64,000 bases of DNA from Clytia hemisphaerica (lineage: Eukaryota; Cnidaria; Hydrozoa; Leptothecata; Clytiidae). Of this stretch, positions 1 through 10,200 are shown one piece after another. The translations under genes were made by a program, and so were the position numbers. The stretch spans positions 150,245 through 214,244 of the forward strand of contig CACVBU010000381.1 of assembly GCA_902728285.1 (NCBI GenBank), in the 5' to 3' direction. Each line of letters opens with the position of its first letter. The stretch's first letter is position 1. Below the pieces are notes generated by a model, which did not search any database, was not told the origin of the DNA, and saw only the letters and a program-made list of their open reading frames with translations.

Positions 1-121
1 AAATACTCACAAAAATGGGAAAAATAAATACATGCTAAGAACATTTTTAGGCTTAAAACTAAAAGAGTTAAGAACATCCTCAGGCTTCAAAAATGTTGGA
101 TGTTCTTACAGAAAAACGTCT
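1..121 (+). repeat. Truncated copy of MITE family A (right end)
   Basis: Carries the recognisable right part of a MITE repeated many times in this window: 'ttaggcttaaaact', 'gttaagaacatc', 'ggcttcaaaaatgttggatg', then a terminus close to gttcttataaaaaacgtgta. The left part lies outside the window. Full copies have TIRs reading CACGTTTTTTATAAGAAC and internal phrases such as 'aagaacattttaaggctttg'. No coding capacity. Confidence 0.75.
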
Positions 122-490
122 AGTTATTTTGATATGAAAATTTAAGATGAATTTAGGAGTAATAACGAGTAGTCCATTGTTATTAATAAATATTTCTTGT
201 GAAGCTTTTTGGCTATGCACCAGGGGGGAGGGGTTCTTGGTAAAAAAGGGGTACGTGGGTTAACTCCATGAGTCCTAGGTAGGGTTGCATAAACACCAAA
301 GTAGAAATCAATCCATCGTAGTCAGGGTACCTTTTCGGTGGAATTTGGGAAAAATATGGAAGAGTATTTTTATAAACTTTTGGAATTTCAGTACCCTTGT
401 TGGTCGGCAAGGGTAGAGTACCCCCTCCCGGGGCTCTCTGTTGAATAACAATTGAATATGCGAATTTTGTATCAAAAGACAAGCTTGTAA

Positions 491-755
491 TGGGCTCTTC
501 CAGAAAAAATCCGTTCATGGGGAGCTGAGGATGAATTGTCCAGGGGTATTGAAAAAATACCAAAAAATTGCAATGTCCAGGGGGTAAATTCAAATGTCCA
601 GGGGTAATTTTTTGTGTCCACGGGGTTGATTTGATGTTTGTCCAGGAGTATAACCCGTGTCCAGGGAGTTAAAAATCAAAATGTCCAGGGGTAATTCATG
701 AAAAAAATAATATATCCTCCACCCCCCATGAACGGATTTTTTCTGGAAGAGCCCA
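491..755. mobile_element. 265-bp foldback MITE with 32-bp perfect TIRs
   Basis: The 32 bases at 491-522 (start TGGGCTCTTCCAGAAAAAAT) are repeated inverted, without mismatch, at 724-755. A 3-bp AAT flanks a 263-bp core if the outermost base is counted as target. The interior holds about six degenerate copies of 'tgtccaggggt'. It has no open frame of its own, so it is a non-autonomous element. A 3-bp target and a GGG-type end would suit PIF/Harbinger, but this is only inference. Confidence 0.8.
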
Positions 756-969
756 ATTTGACTTCAGTCATATAACGTTTTGTTGTTTTCTTTTTGTTGG
801 AATAAGATTGAAAAAGTAATTTTTGGAAGACATGACAGCCTGTCAATTAAGCGTCAACAACATCACCGAATATTTTTTGCTCACAAAGTCTTTTCATAAG
901 CATATTATAATTAACCTTTAGTTTAGGTTTAATAAACTTTACAAGCGTCTGTTTGTTATCAATCAACGA

Positions 970-1545
970 TACACGTTTTTTTTTTAAAAGAACATCCAAA
1001 ATTTTTGAAGCCTTGGGATGTTTCTGACTCTTCATAGTGCGGAAAGGGTCTGATCCCCCCCTTGTTAAATGACCCCCCTTCTTGGCATCCCCCAACCTTT
1101 AAGAATGCCTATCCCCCAAGGCTTTTGGGCTAAATTTTCGAAAAAATATAGCGTACAGAGCGATCCCATAATCTCCTTCTTCCTTTCATACAGACCAAAT
1201 TTCATAACAGTGCTGGAAAATAATCTACAATATATGTAAGCCCCCCCCCCCTTCTTAAACGATCCCCCTCCTTGCTAATGAAAATTTCTGACCCCCCTTC
1301 TTCACTTTTTTGAAAGGTGTCACCCCCTCCTTAAGAAATGGGGGGGGGGTCCGAACTATGCTCTTTGATATTTAAGCCTAAAAATGTTCTTAACATGTTC
1401 TTATTTTCGCCATTTTTTGAGTATTTTTGTCTATTTTCCTAAGAAATTGGGTGCTTTAGAGTCCTTAACTTGTTCTTAACATTTAGGCCATCGAAGTTTT
1501 ATGTTCTCGTACAGTTTGTTCTTATAAAAAACGTGAAATAGCTCT
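970..1545 (-). mobile_element. MITE family A, reverse copy with nested C-rich insert
   Basis: Begins 'acacgttttttttttaaaagaacatcc' and ends 'gtttgttcttataaaaaacgtg', the family A termini, in inverse orientation. Homology breaks at about 1020 and resumes at about 1375 ('taagcctaaaaatgttcttaac'). The interruption is a block of C-runs and one G-run (gatcccccccttg to ggggggggggtcc), apparently a separate insertion. Confidence 0.7.
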
Positions 1546-1654
1546 CACTTTCTAGCAAGGATGTTATAATAAGCACATAAGACGATTACTGTTATGATTT
1601 GTTTCGACAAGAAAGGAAAGTCTCATATTAAAAAAACACACATGTTCAAACGTT

Positions 1655-1900
1655 TTTTTTAAGAACAAACTATATAAGAGCATGAGGCTTTGATGGCCAA
1701 AATGCTAAGAACAAGTTTAGAACATTTTAAGGCTTTGTGGACTCACAAACATCCTTTTTCTTGGGAAAATGGTCAAGAATGCTCACTAAATGGTCAAAAT
1801 AAGAACAAGTTTAGAACATTTCTTGGCTTAAAACTCAAAAAGTTAAGAATATCCAAAGGCTTCAAAAGATTTTGGATGTTTTTATAAAAAAGACGTGTAT
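1655..1900 (+). mobile_element. MITE family A, complete copy
   Basis: About 245 bp running from 'aacgttttttttaagaacaaac' to 'ggatgtttttataaaaaagacgtgta'. The internal order of family phrases is intact. The short ORF inside is only translation of the repeat. Confidence 0.75.
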
Positions 1901-2249
1901 CTCATTTCGAAGATATATCATATCAAAAGAGAACAGTGCAAGAAGAAAAGTCAAGATGATTTATTTGGCTGGGTTGAAAATGGAAGTAAAGTATTTTTCA
2001 ATGTCTTAGTCTGTTGGATCGTTTGCTTTAAACGATCGTGTATTGAACGGTGAAAACTTGAGAAATGGATAGATAATCATCTATCTATATTTTGGGTGCG
2101 TCTATTTTAATATCGGTTTGATGCGAAGGCTATCTTCTCTTTTGCAAAGCGACCTCAATCTCTTCGAACTCTTTTGGTTTTATGAGATATTAGTTAGTAA
2201 TACAGTCGTTTTCGCGATGGCACTTTAAAAATTCAAATTTAGCTTTGGC

Positions 2250-2400
2250 AAATGTGTGACGATCTGACCTTGTCTGGGTTTTATTGTTTATGTTTATGAT
2301 TGGCTTTTGACTTTGAAAAGCTCATTTAATATTCACCCCAAACCTGGATGAAAAAGATCAAAGAAGTGCCAATCTGAGCAGATTCCCTCACAGAGCCATG
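2250..2400. repeat. Dispersed repeat shared with 23035-23290
   Basis: Text such as 'gtgacgatctgacctt', 'gcttttgactttgaa', 'aaaagctcattt' and 'cagattc' recurs in the same order at 23035-23290. Both copies are diverged and non-coding. No termini could be defined. Confidence 0.5.
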
Positions 2401-2461
2401 ACCTTTATAGACTAGCAAACTAGTCTGTTAATCAATCATGTCAGAGAACATAAATCATGTC

Positions 2462-2534
2462 AGGGTAAATAAAAGGCGGCGGTCGTTTGCTAGAATAGGA
2501 GCTCGGCAGCAGAACAAGCAAAAGCTGGTGAGAG
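2462..2534 (+). promoter_or_regulatory. Possible promoter and 5' non-coding exon of the PAQR gene
   Basis: A TATA-like 'taaataaaagg' at about 2466 lies just before a GC-richer stretch (about 2475-2531), unusual for this AT-rich region. That stretch ends in a good splice donor, 'aaagctg|gtgagagg'. The next strong acceptor on this strand with a coding exon is at 3975-3976, just before the PAQR start codon. A non-coding first exon is therefore plausible; no transcript supports it. Confidence 0.3.
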
Positions 2535-2846
2535 GCTGCTGATTAATAGCTTAGCTTTCAGCCCTTGCCACCGACAAAATTTCTTCCTACGCTGACCTAA
2601 CTCCTACACTTTTCCCGCGTGATATCATTCCAGCCAGACTTTAGGGTGAATACGGAGTAATAATACGTGTAATGCACGGAGTATCAGAAGCTGCTCAGAG
2701 ATTAGAGTTTAAGTCAAAGCGCTGTCATGAATAATCAAGATTTTATTAAGTTATGAACTTTGACTTCTAAAACGTTTATTTTTTTTTAGTTTTGGTGATG
2801 AAAAATCTCAAAGAAAAACCTGTTTGAGGTCGTTAGGATGGAAGCC

Positions 2847-3164
2847 GGGGGGGGGGGGTACTTAGGAAAAAATGGATGATATGTGCGGACGGTAAGGGTC
2901 GGTTTTTTAAGCTTTCAAAGTCTCTCGGGTCGGAAAAATCAGAAAGTTTTAAATTAGTCTCTGTAAGGGTCGGAAAATTCACGATTTTTAGGATTTTTTT
3001 TGATTTCCAGAGAAAAAATTGTAATTAAGTCTCTCTAAGGGTATGACTTTTTTCAAAAATCGAAAAAAAAATTCAAAAAGTCTCTCCTTTAAGGGTAACC
3101 TTTTCAGCAAAAATCAGTCTCTCCAAGGTTCGGTTTTCGGAGGTCCCGTCCGCACATAAGTACC
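2847..3164. repeat. G-run element with 'ggggtacttag' termini
   Basis: Starts with a G-run followed by 'gtacttagg' and 'tgtgcggacgg'; ends with the inverted match 'ccgtccgcacataagtacccc'. The interior repeats 'aagtctctc(t)aagggt' several times. A relative with the same 'gggggtacttagg' start is at 40195-40480. Non-coding. Confidence 0.6.
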
Positions 3165-3239
3165 CCTCATTCGCCAACCCTAGTAACCCTGGAAGAAAGA
3201 ACTCTTAAAAGATGGAGTTAGAGCTCCCAGTAAAAATTA

Positions 3240-3410
3240 AATACAGTTGAGTCTCCATACGGGGAGCAAAAATTTTTCGAGTTAAGGAAATTCACTTATC
3301 TAGTTATTAAGAAAGGCTTAAAAGGCATTGTCAACTAAAGGGACCATAAAAACCTGTTCAAGTTAAAAGATATTCAAGTTATAGAGGTTCGGTTTAAAGA
3401 GACTACGTCA
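3240..3410. repeat. Dispersed repeat family C ('gttgagtctc...gagttaag')
   Basis: Phrases 'cagttgagtctcc', 'ttcgagttaagg', 'agggaccataaaaacctgttc' and 'tatagaggttcgg' recur, diverged, at 5930-6120 and 10465-10680. No coding capacity and no certain ends. Confidence 0.5.
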
Positions 3411-3775
3411 ATCATCAATGGCGTGTTATAATTTATGATATCAGAGTAATTAGAAACTACTTCCTCTAGTGGAGACAATTAGATAAGCCATTACTTTTAT
3501 GGAAAAAAGAAAAAAAATCAACGGAAAACCAAAAACGTTATGCTGAACTGTAAGACAAATGCACAGTACTGCAACAATTTGAAAAGTAGCAATGCTGTCA
3601 TTTATTGATTTAAAACAAGATTTGAAGGTCATTTTGAAAATTTTTTTTTTGGCTATTTGGAGGGAATCTAACCAATTTGATAATGTAGTAAGGTGTCTTT
3701 TTTATTTTTAAAAACAACATAGGGTCATTTTAAGAATAAAACTTTCACTGTTTGGGCGGATATTAATCAAATGAC

Positions 3776-3901
3776 AGGCCCGGCGGGGGAAGCGGGGAGC
3801 TCCCCACTTTTGAGCAAATGAGGTTTTCTCAAATTCCTACCGAATTTATCTCATTTTGAGCCTTCAGCCTCCCCCTGTTACGGTTGTTCCACCGGGCCCG
3901 A
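3776..3901. repeat. Short GC-rich element with 'ggcccgg' ends
   Basis: About 125 bp bounded by 'ggcccggcgg' and its inverse 'ccaccgggccc', with GC-rich tracts just inside. Sits about 75 bp upstream of the PAQR exon. A related GC-rich block occurs at 42436-42492. Non-coding. Confidence 0.5.
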
Positions 3902-4002
3902 ATAAAGTAAATGTTACAAGATAGGATTTTGATAATGTAGAACTTATGAAACTTCTAACTTCTATTAATTTTCCAGGTGAGACACTAACAGACACACATA
4001 AA

Positions 4003-5043
4003 ATGGCATCAACAGAAACCATGCACTACGAGAATAACCGTCCAGAACACAAAGTCTGTCCGAAGTATGGTTTACACAGTCACATGGTCAAAAACGATTA
4101 CCGCGAACCGTTCATTGATAAAGGTTACCGTTGCGAGAACATGAAAGCATGGGACTGCTTCAAGACCATGTTCGTTTTTAAATGTAACGAAACGTTCAAC
4201 ATCTGGACACATTTCTTACCCTTTGTTATATTCCTGATTAAGTTTGTTTACATCTTCAATACTGAGCTGTCCATCCATGATTCCTTTTATTGGCCACTAG
4301 CTGCTAATGCCATGGGTATTATGGGCTTTTGTTTGACAAGCGCATTAGCTCACATGTTCTGCGCTTTATCACTTCAAGCTCGACACACATGTTTTTACAC
4401 CGATTACGCAGCTATTAGTATTTATTCAGTTACCGCTTGGGAAGCGACTTTCTTTTACGGTCGTTTAATATCTGACGGTGGATTCCCGTATTTTGGAAAC
4501 ACTAGAGCCTCAATGTTGATTTGTTTAATCTTGTCTCTTATGAGCACGATACAATGTTGCGCAACACGCCACGTTAAAAGTGCGCTACGTCACGCACTGC
4601 GTGTTGGTTCGTTTGTTATACCATGGATTTTCGCGGCCGGTCCTTACATGCATCGAATGTTGACATGTGACTCGGAGCTCGATTGCCAGTACGGAGCCTT
4701 CAGTAAGTTTATCAACCACGCCTTATTATACGTGACCGGTGCAATATTCATGGCAACAAAATATCCAGAGCGCTTGTTTCCTGGTAAGTTTGATGCAATC
4801 GGACAGAGTCACCAGATTATGCACCTGTGTACGGCTTTTGGAGCCGACATTCAATTCGACTCCATCAAAACGGATATGTTAAGTCGTGAGGCTGCGTTAC
4901 GTCAACAGCCGTTGAACGACGGTTTTACGTCGGATTGCGTCTTGTTTACGATAGTTATGGCCGTGAGTAACATGGCGGTGGCATTTGTGTTCAATAATTT
5001 TGTTGACATGATTAAGGAACAAAAAGACACAAAAACTGAATAA
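4003..5043 (+). CDS. PAQR-family receptor (membrane progestin receptor type)
   Basis: Predicted 346-residue multipass membrane protein of the progestin and adipoQ receptor family, which couples steroid or lipid ligands to signalling at the cell surface. Visible family marks: NETFNIWTH near residue 62 before the first membrane segment; S-x3-H in SALAHMF (about 114-118); TDY (about 133-135); and the C-terminal block PERLFPGKFDAIGQSHQIMH, whose HxxxH with the earlier His and Asp forms the PAQR metal site. Several further hydrophobic helices fit a 7-8 TM fold. Length matches mPR/PAQR5-9 proteins (about 330-350). Start: ATG 4003 lies 27 bp after a strong acceptor (ttttccag|gtgag, exon from 3977); an upstream in-frame ATG at 3946 would lie in the intron. 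The whole CDS is in one exon. Which mPR subtype it is cannot be told. Confidence 0.9.
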   Translation: MASTETMHYENNRPEHKVCPKYGLHSHMVKNDYREPFIDKGYRCENMKAWDCFKTMFVFKCNETFNIWTHFLPFVIFLIKFVYIFNTELSIHDSFYWPLAANAMGIMGFCLTSALAHMFCALSLQARHTCFYTDYAAISIYSVTAWEATFFYGRLISDGGFPYFGNTRASMLICLILSLMSTIQCCATRHVKSALRHALRVGSFVIPWIFAAGPYMHRMLTCDSELDCQYGAFSKFINHALLYVTGAIFMATKYPERLFPGKFDAIGQSHQIMHLCTAFGADIQFDSIKTDMLSREAALRQQPLNDGFTSDCVLFTIVMAVSNMAVAFVFNNFVDMIKEQKDTKTE

Positions 5044-6335
5044 CACCAACAAAAGAAACTAGGATGTCCGTGGTTTTAATAATATGAAGAATACTGAAAA
5101 TGGTCATTTTTGACACGTAAAATTCTTCGAATTTTGATTTTTAAATCAATCAAAAAGATTTTAATCACGATTTTCATTATTATTTAAATTATTTAAGATA
5201 TGTAAATTATCTCTAGAAAATGAGGAAAAAAATAATTCTAAAAATCGAGAATCGATTCTCACCTATACCTAATGTGTCTGTTTGTGCGATCCGTGATTTC
5301 CATTCAACCTCATTTCAACATCTTTTCATGACCTTTCACAACGGCGTCGAGGTCGATAGGTCGATCTCTAGGGTTGAATATCTGGAAGTAACACTTCTTC
5401 TTTAGAAAATGCATTCCTTTTATATGGATCCTTCCTATATTCATAGGGGCTGAAAGAACTTAACGGGCTTTAGGGGTGACATCTAAAATGTCAAAACTTG
5501 ACTTGGTCAAAAATGGCACCGATAGAAGATGAAAATGAAAAGAAAAAAGTGAGGCATTTCCATGGTAGGTCGTTGATGTCATGGTGTCACTCAATGTCAT
5601 TCGAACTCGACTTTTTACTAGTCATACAAATATTGATTTACACAAAATCGAGACCTAAAACGTCTACCATAATGATAGTTTTACCTATTGAAATGAGAAA
5701 CAATGTTGATTATGGAGGTTGTTGCTGCTGGGTTCTTTCGACCATTTGTGTTATCCAGTGAATCAGGTCTTTTGATCTAGCTGTATCAAAAATTTGTTTG
5801 TCTTGTGTGTTTTATTTTTCAGTATTAATATTTTTCTAGAACGAGACAATAATACGGTGACATGATGAATGAAAATATAGCAGTAAACCTACCTTTAATC
5901 TATGGCAAATGCGCCGATATGATATCAACAGCGATTAAATCTAAAGTTGACTCATATTCGATCCTCAAGGGACCAAAAACCTTATTCGAATCAGAGAAAG
6001 ATTCGAATCACAGAGCTTAATTCAAATCACTTTTCAGCTGAGGGATCAATATTTTAGTTCGAATTACAGAAATATTCGAATAACAGAGGTTCGACTTAGA
6101 GAGAGTTGACTGTAGTGGGCTCACATAGACCTTGAGTATTCGATGAGAAATAAACCGATTCATTGGGTGGGAACAAAAGTTTAGCGACATGCCTTGGATA
6201 ACAATTATAGAGCTACTAAATTAACCCATAAAGATGATGCTGATATAATTAAAATAATTGAAATGGTAAAAATGAAACAAAGTTCAGGTGGTTGTAACAT
6301 CAAAAGATTATGAAAAAGAAACACATAAAGAAAGA
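5044..6335. other. Gene-free stretch downstream of PAQR
   Basis: Holds the presumed PAQR 3' UTR (AT-rich, with a small 'ttgatttttaaatcaa' hairpin near 5137). A family C repeat lies at about 5930-6120 ('ggaccaaaaaccttattcg', 'cagaggttcgacttag', 'gttgactgtagt'). Short ORFs at 5220 and 5498 have no recognisable domain and no splice context; I do not call them genes. Confidence 0.5.
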
Positions 6336-6346
6336 AGAATGATGCC

Positions 6347-6520
6347 CGGGGGGGGGGGGTACTACCCTTGCCGAGCTTCCAAAAAAGGCACCATACGAGA
6401 GACTGATTTTTCTATTTTGGAGTTTTTGTGACTCTACCTGGGACTTGTGGAGGTTAAAAAGGTAGCCTGACCTGCGGTGCATCCCTGTAACCCATTTTGC
6501 CCTTGTACCCCCCCCCCCCC
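6347..6520. mobile_element. 174-bp poly-G/poly-C ended element with 11-bp target duplication
   Basis: Begins with a run of about 13 G followed by GTAC and ends with GTAC followed by a run of C. The 11-mer agaatgatgcc is present exactly on both sides (6336-6346 and 6521-6531), the mark of a transposition event. Apart from the G/C runs and GTAC the ends do not match, so the transposon class is unclear. Confidence 0.75.
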
Positions 6521-7022
6521 AGAATGATGCCAAAAAGGTAATTGAAACGTTGACAAATAAAATCTTGCTAAAAATGTTTTTGAAAATATTTACATGTTTT
6601 CTCATAAATAAACTGGGTTTAAAATACCCTTCTAAAAAATTCAAAAAAATCTTTTTTAAATGTTGAACCAAAGAGTTTTCAATTTTCAAATCTAAGGATT
6701 TCCCTCTCCAAGCAGGAATTTGACTTAGAAACGGCTTTAGTAGACGGAATCGGTTGTCGTTTTCTAGACAAGGAGAGGAACGAGCTAATATGGATTGGTA
6801 ACGCTATTAGGAGATCTCTAGATAAGATAGACAGCAATCATACCAATTTTCACTTTGGTCCCGAATAATGTCGAGCTCGAGATTCAAAACTTGACGGTTC
6901 ATAATCATACCTGCACTGATAGGTTCCGTCAAAATGACCAGTCTGTCTTTTTTTATCCGATTTCTCTGTATCTTAGTTTCAACAATACTCACATGGTCTA
7001 CACCTTCCCTGTCTTTCTTTTT

Positions 7023-7150
7023 TCGCCCTTGCCACGTCTTGATACCGCCCTTGTCACGTCTTGATACCGCCCTTGTCATGTCTTGATACCGCCCTTGTCA
7101 TGTCTTGATGTGCCCTTGTCATGTCTTAATACCACCCTCGTCATATCATC
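7023..7150. repeat. Tandem repeat, 22-bp unit (ccgcccttgtcatgtcttgata)
   Basis: Five to six head-to-tail units of about 22 bp with point changes (cacgtc/catgtc, ttgata/ttgatg/ttaata). Lies just downstream of the tetraspan gene's stop codon (7270, minus strand), so it may be within its 3' UTR. Confidence 0.8.
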
Positions 7151-7269
7151 CAATACTTTGCCCTTCTGCTATTGTTTCAATGATACGAAAGAATAGTTTG
7201 TCCTTAATGTCTGATAGAAATGCAGGATCCACTCAAGCCAATATATCCTTTAATACATCTTTCATTGAC

Positions 7270-10200
7270 TCATGGTTCATAGGGAGGGGGTGATTCATTA
7301 TTGATTTGAGTTACGGTTTCACCAGTGTACACCATCCGTGGCGTGTCATTGGACGATGAGGTTGATGTTGCGGCGGCACCAGGTGGGAAATAAGCCGGTG
7401 GTGGATCTCGTAGTGGATCTGTTGGCTATGATAAAAAGACAGGTACACATTTTTTATAAGAGCAAAATATATGAGAACACGAGGCTCTTCAATTGCTAAA
7501 AAAGTAGGAACAATTCAAGAAAACATTTTAAGGTTTTATGAGCCCTAAACAATCCGATTTTTTAGGGAATTGCACAAAATGGTGAAATTAAGAACAGTAC
7601 TTTAGAGCATTCTTAGGTTTATAATTCAAGAAGTTCCTATAAAACAATGTGTACTTAGTTAGAACAGCAAAAGTGTATGCTTAAAAGTGCAGTTTAACTG
7701 AACGTAATGTAAAGAATACCTTTCCAGAATAAAAACTTTAAATTCGTGCCTTTTAACAATTTCAATTTTGCCAACAAAGCCTTCATAACCAGTGCACTGT
7801 GAAATCAACAGATTATATACAGACCCTGCACCCTAACTTCTATTTTTTTTACTTGAGCAGTTAAGCATTATTACTGATGTCGTTCTTAGTGGTGTAGGCT
7901 CTGTTTTTTGGGGAATACAGTATTAGCGAGTTTATCTATCCATGTTTTTTTTGCGACGAAGATTGTGAGCTTCTAATCCTGACTGAGGACAACGGTAAAT
8001 CAGCACTTTTACCGTCATCGACTTTGCGGGTCAAAACTGCGAGTTTTTTCCAAATCGCTTTAGGCACTCTATCCTCAAAAATATAAATGCATAAACCCGT
8101 TATTATATTGGAAAATGATTAACCTAATTGGCCCAGCGTAGCGAGTGGGCCTTTAAAGAGAGTGTCACTATTTTTTTGTCCGTGTTTCCTTCTGTCTGTC
8201 CGTTTTGGCAGAAACGGCGCTTAATACCAGTAACACACTTTTTGCCGTCTCGAAAGGGAAAAGCTTGCGAAAGTCGGGTACTGGCTAAAAAAGATATATT
8301 TTCTGATTCCGCGCTCCTTAAACAACAAACGTTTTCAAAACAAAACAAGATGGCGGTTGAAGCGAGGAGATTGATTTCATGTGTTGATTCATACTTTCTT
8401 GAACATTTTCTTTGCTTTAGTGGGCAAGAGACTTTCAAACCGAAGAAACTTTGAAGTGATTTTTCTTTGTAAACTTTTTCAACATTCTGTCATATATTAT
8501 AGTTTTCATAAAGCTTTCTGAGTGAAAATTCTACCTTAAATCACTTTCCCTTTTAGTTTCTTGTTTTAGACTTTATTCTTAGGAAATAATGGCTTCTAAT
8601 ATAAAAATAAATAAACAAAAATGCAGCTCATGTGTAAATTTGAATACGATTGGAACATATTTCTTGATGCTACACAAGGTTACTTCTGGATCTGTCAGTA
8701 TGTCACTGTTAACAAAGGTCAGTGACAATGGGATGTGGCTAGGACGTATCTAGCATGATTTTCAAACTCGACACAGAATCATTTCAAGTAAACTGATTCT
8801 GGAATTTGCTGATGAACACTAAAATGGAGTTCATGTGTAAATTATAACAAGATTGGAACTTTTTCAATGATGCTACGTGTGAAAATGGTTATTTCTAGAT
8901 CTGTCTCGTTTAACGAATTGGTGGCTTGATTTTTCAAACTCGACATGGAATTATTTCAAATACCGATTAAATGGAATATGGCAATGGAGACTAAAGTGCA
9001 GCTCATGTGTAAATTTGAACAAGATTGGAACTTTTTCTATGATGCTACCTACGTGTGAATATGGTTGTTTCTGGATCTGTTGTGTTTTACGAATTGGCGG
9101 CTTGATTTTTCAAACTCGACACAGAATTATTATAAATACTAATTTTAAATGGAATATGGACATGGTAAATGGAGACTAAAATGCAGCTCATGTGTAAATT
9201 TGAACAAGATTGGAACTTTTTCCATGACGCTACGTGTGAAAATGGTTATATATTTCTAGATCTGTCTCGTTTAACGAATTGGTGGCTTGATTTTTCAAAC
9301 TCGACACAGAATTATTTCAAATACCGATTAAATGGAATATGGCAATGGAGACTAAAGTGCAGCTCATGTGTAAATTTGAACAAGATTGGAACTTTTTCCA
9401 TGACGCTACGTGTGAAAATGGTTATATATTTCTAGATCTGTCTCGTTTGACGAATTGGTGGCTTGATTTTTCAAACTCGACACAGAACTATTTCAAATAC
9501 CGATTAAATGGAATATGGCAATGGAGACTAAACTGCAACTCATGTGTAAATTTGAACAAGATTGGAACTTTTTCTATGATGCTACCTACGTGTGAATATG
9601 GTTGTTTCTGGATCTGTTGTGTTTTACGAATTGGCGGCTTGATTTTTCAAACTCGACACAGAATTATTATAAATACTAATTTTAAATGGAATATGGACAT
9701 GGTAAATGGAGACTAAAATGCAGCTCATGTGTAAATTTGAACAAGATTGGAACTTTTTTCATGCAATGATGTTGTTTTTTATGGAAGTTGAATTTGATGA
9801 TATTTTGAATTTGATTGTTTACCTTCGGGTGGAGAGTTTCGAGCTTTCAACATTCAATTCATTTTTGATTGACTACATTATGTTTCGTTTATTTTTTCAC
9901 TTCCCTGTTCTAAGAAATGAAGAAAGGGAGAATTATCCTTGTCGACTTATTTTTCATTTTGTTTTGCTCGACGCAGTGAAATTTAAATTCTTTGGCCACC
10001 CCTTTCCTGGGGGGAATTTGAAATCTTGTTAAACATTTTTTGGAATTTTTAGAAATCCCGAAATTCGCGAAAATCGCGTAAATTTCGCTTTTGCTGGGCC
10101 TTCACGCCTAACGGGCTTCTTGTCTTAAATATAAAGTTGCAATCATACCCTATTTCGATTCCTCCTTCGCCGAACAGTTTCTTTTAACGTCCACGTGCTT

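Noticed and set aside
8124-8454. Overlapping ORFs of 104 and 108 codons on opposite strands
   Set aside because: No domain, no splice context, and the region is part of a dispersed repeat; antisense pairs of open frames are expected by chance.
9169-10032. ORFs of 88, 125 and 108 codons starting METKMQLMCKF
   Set aside because: They are translations of the tandem unit; the same peptide appears repeatedly and nothing marks a gene start.
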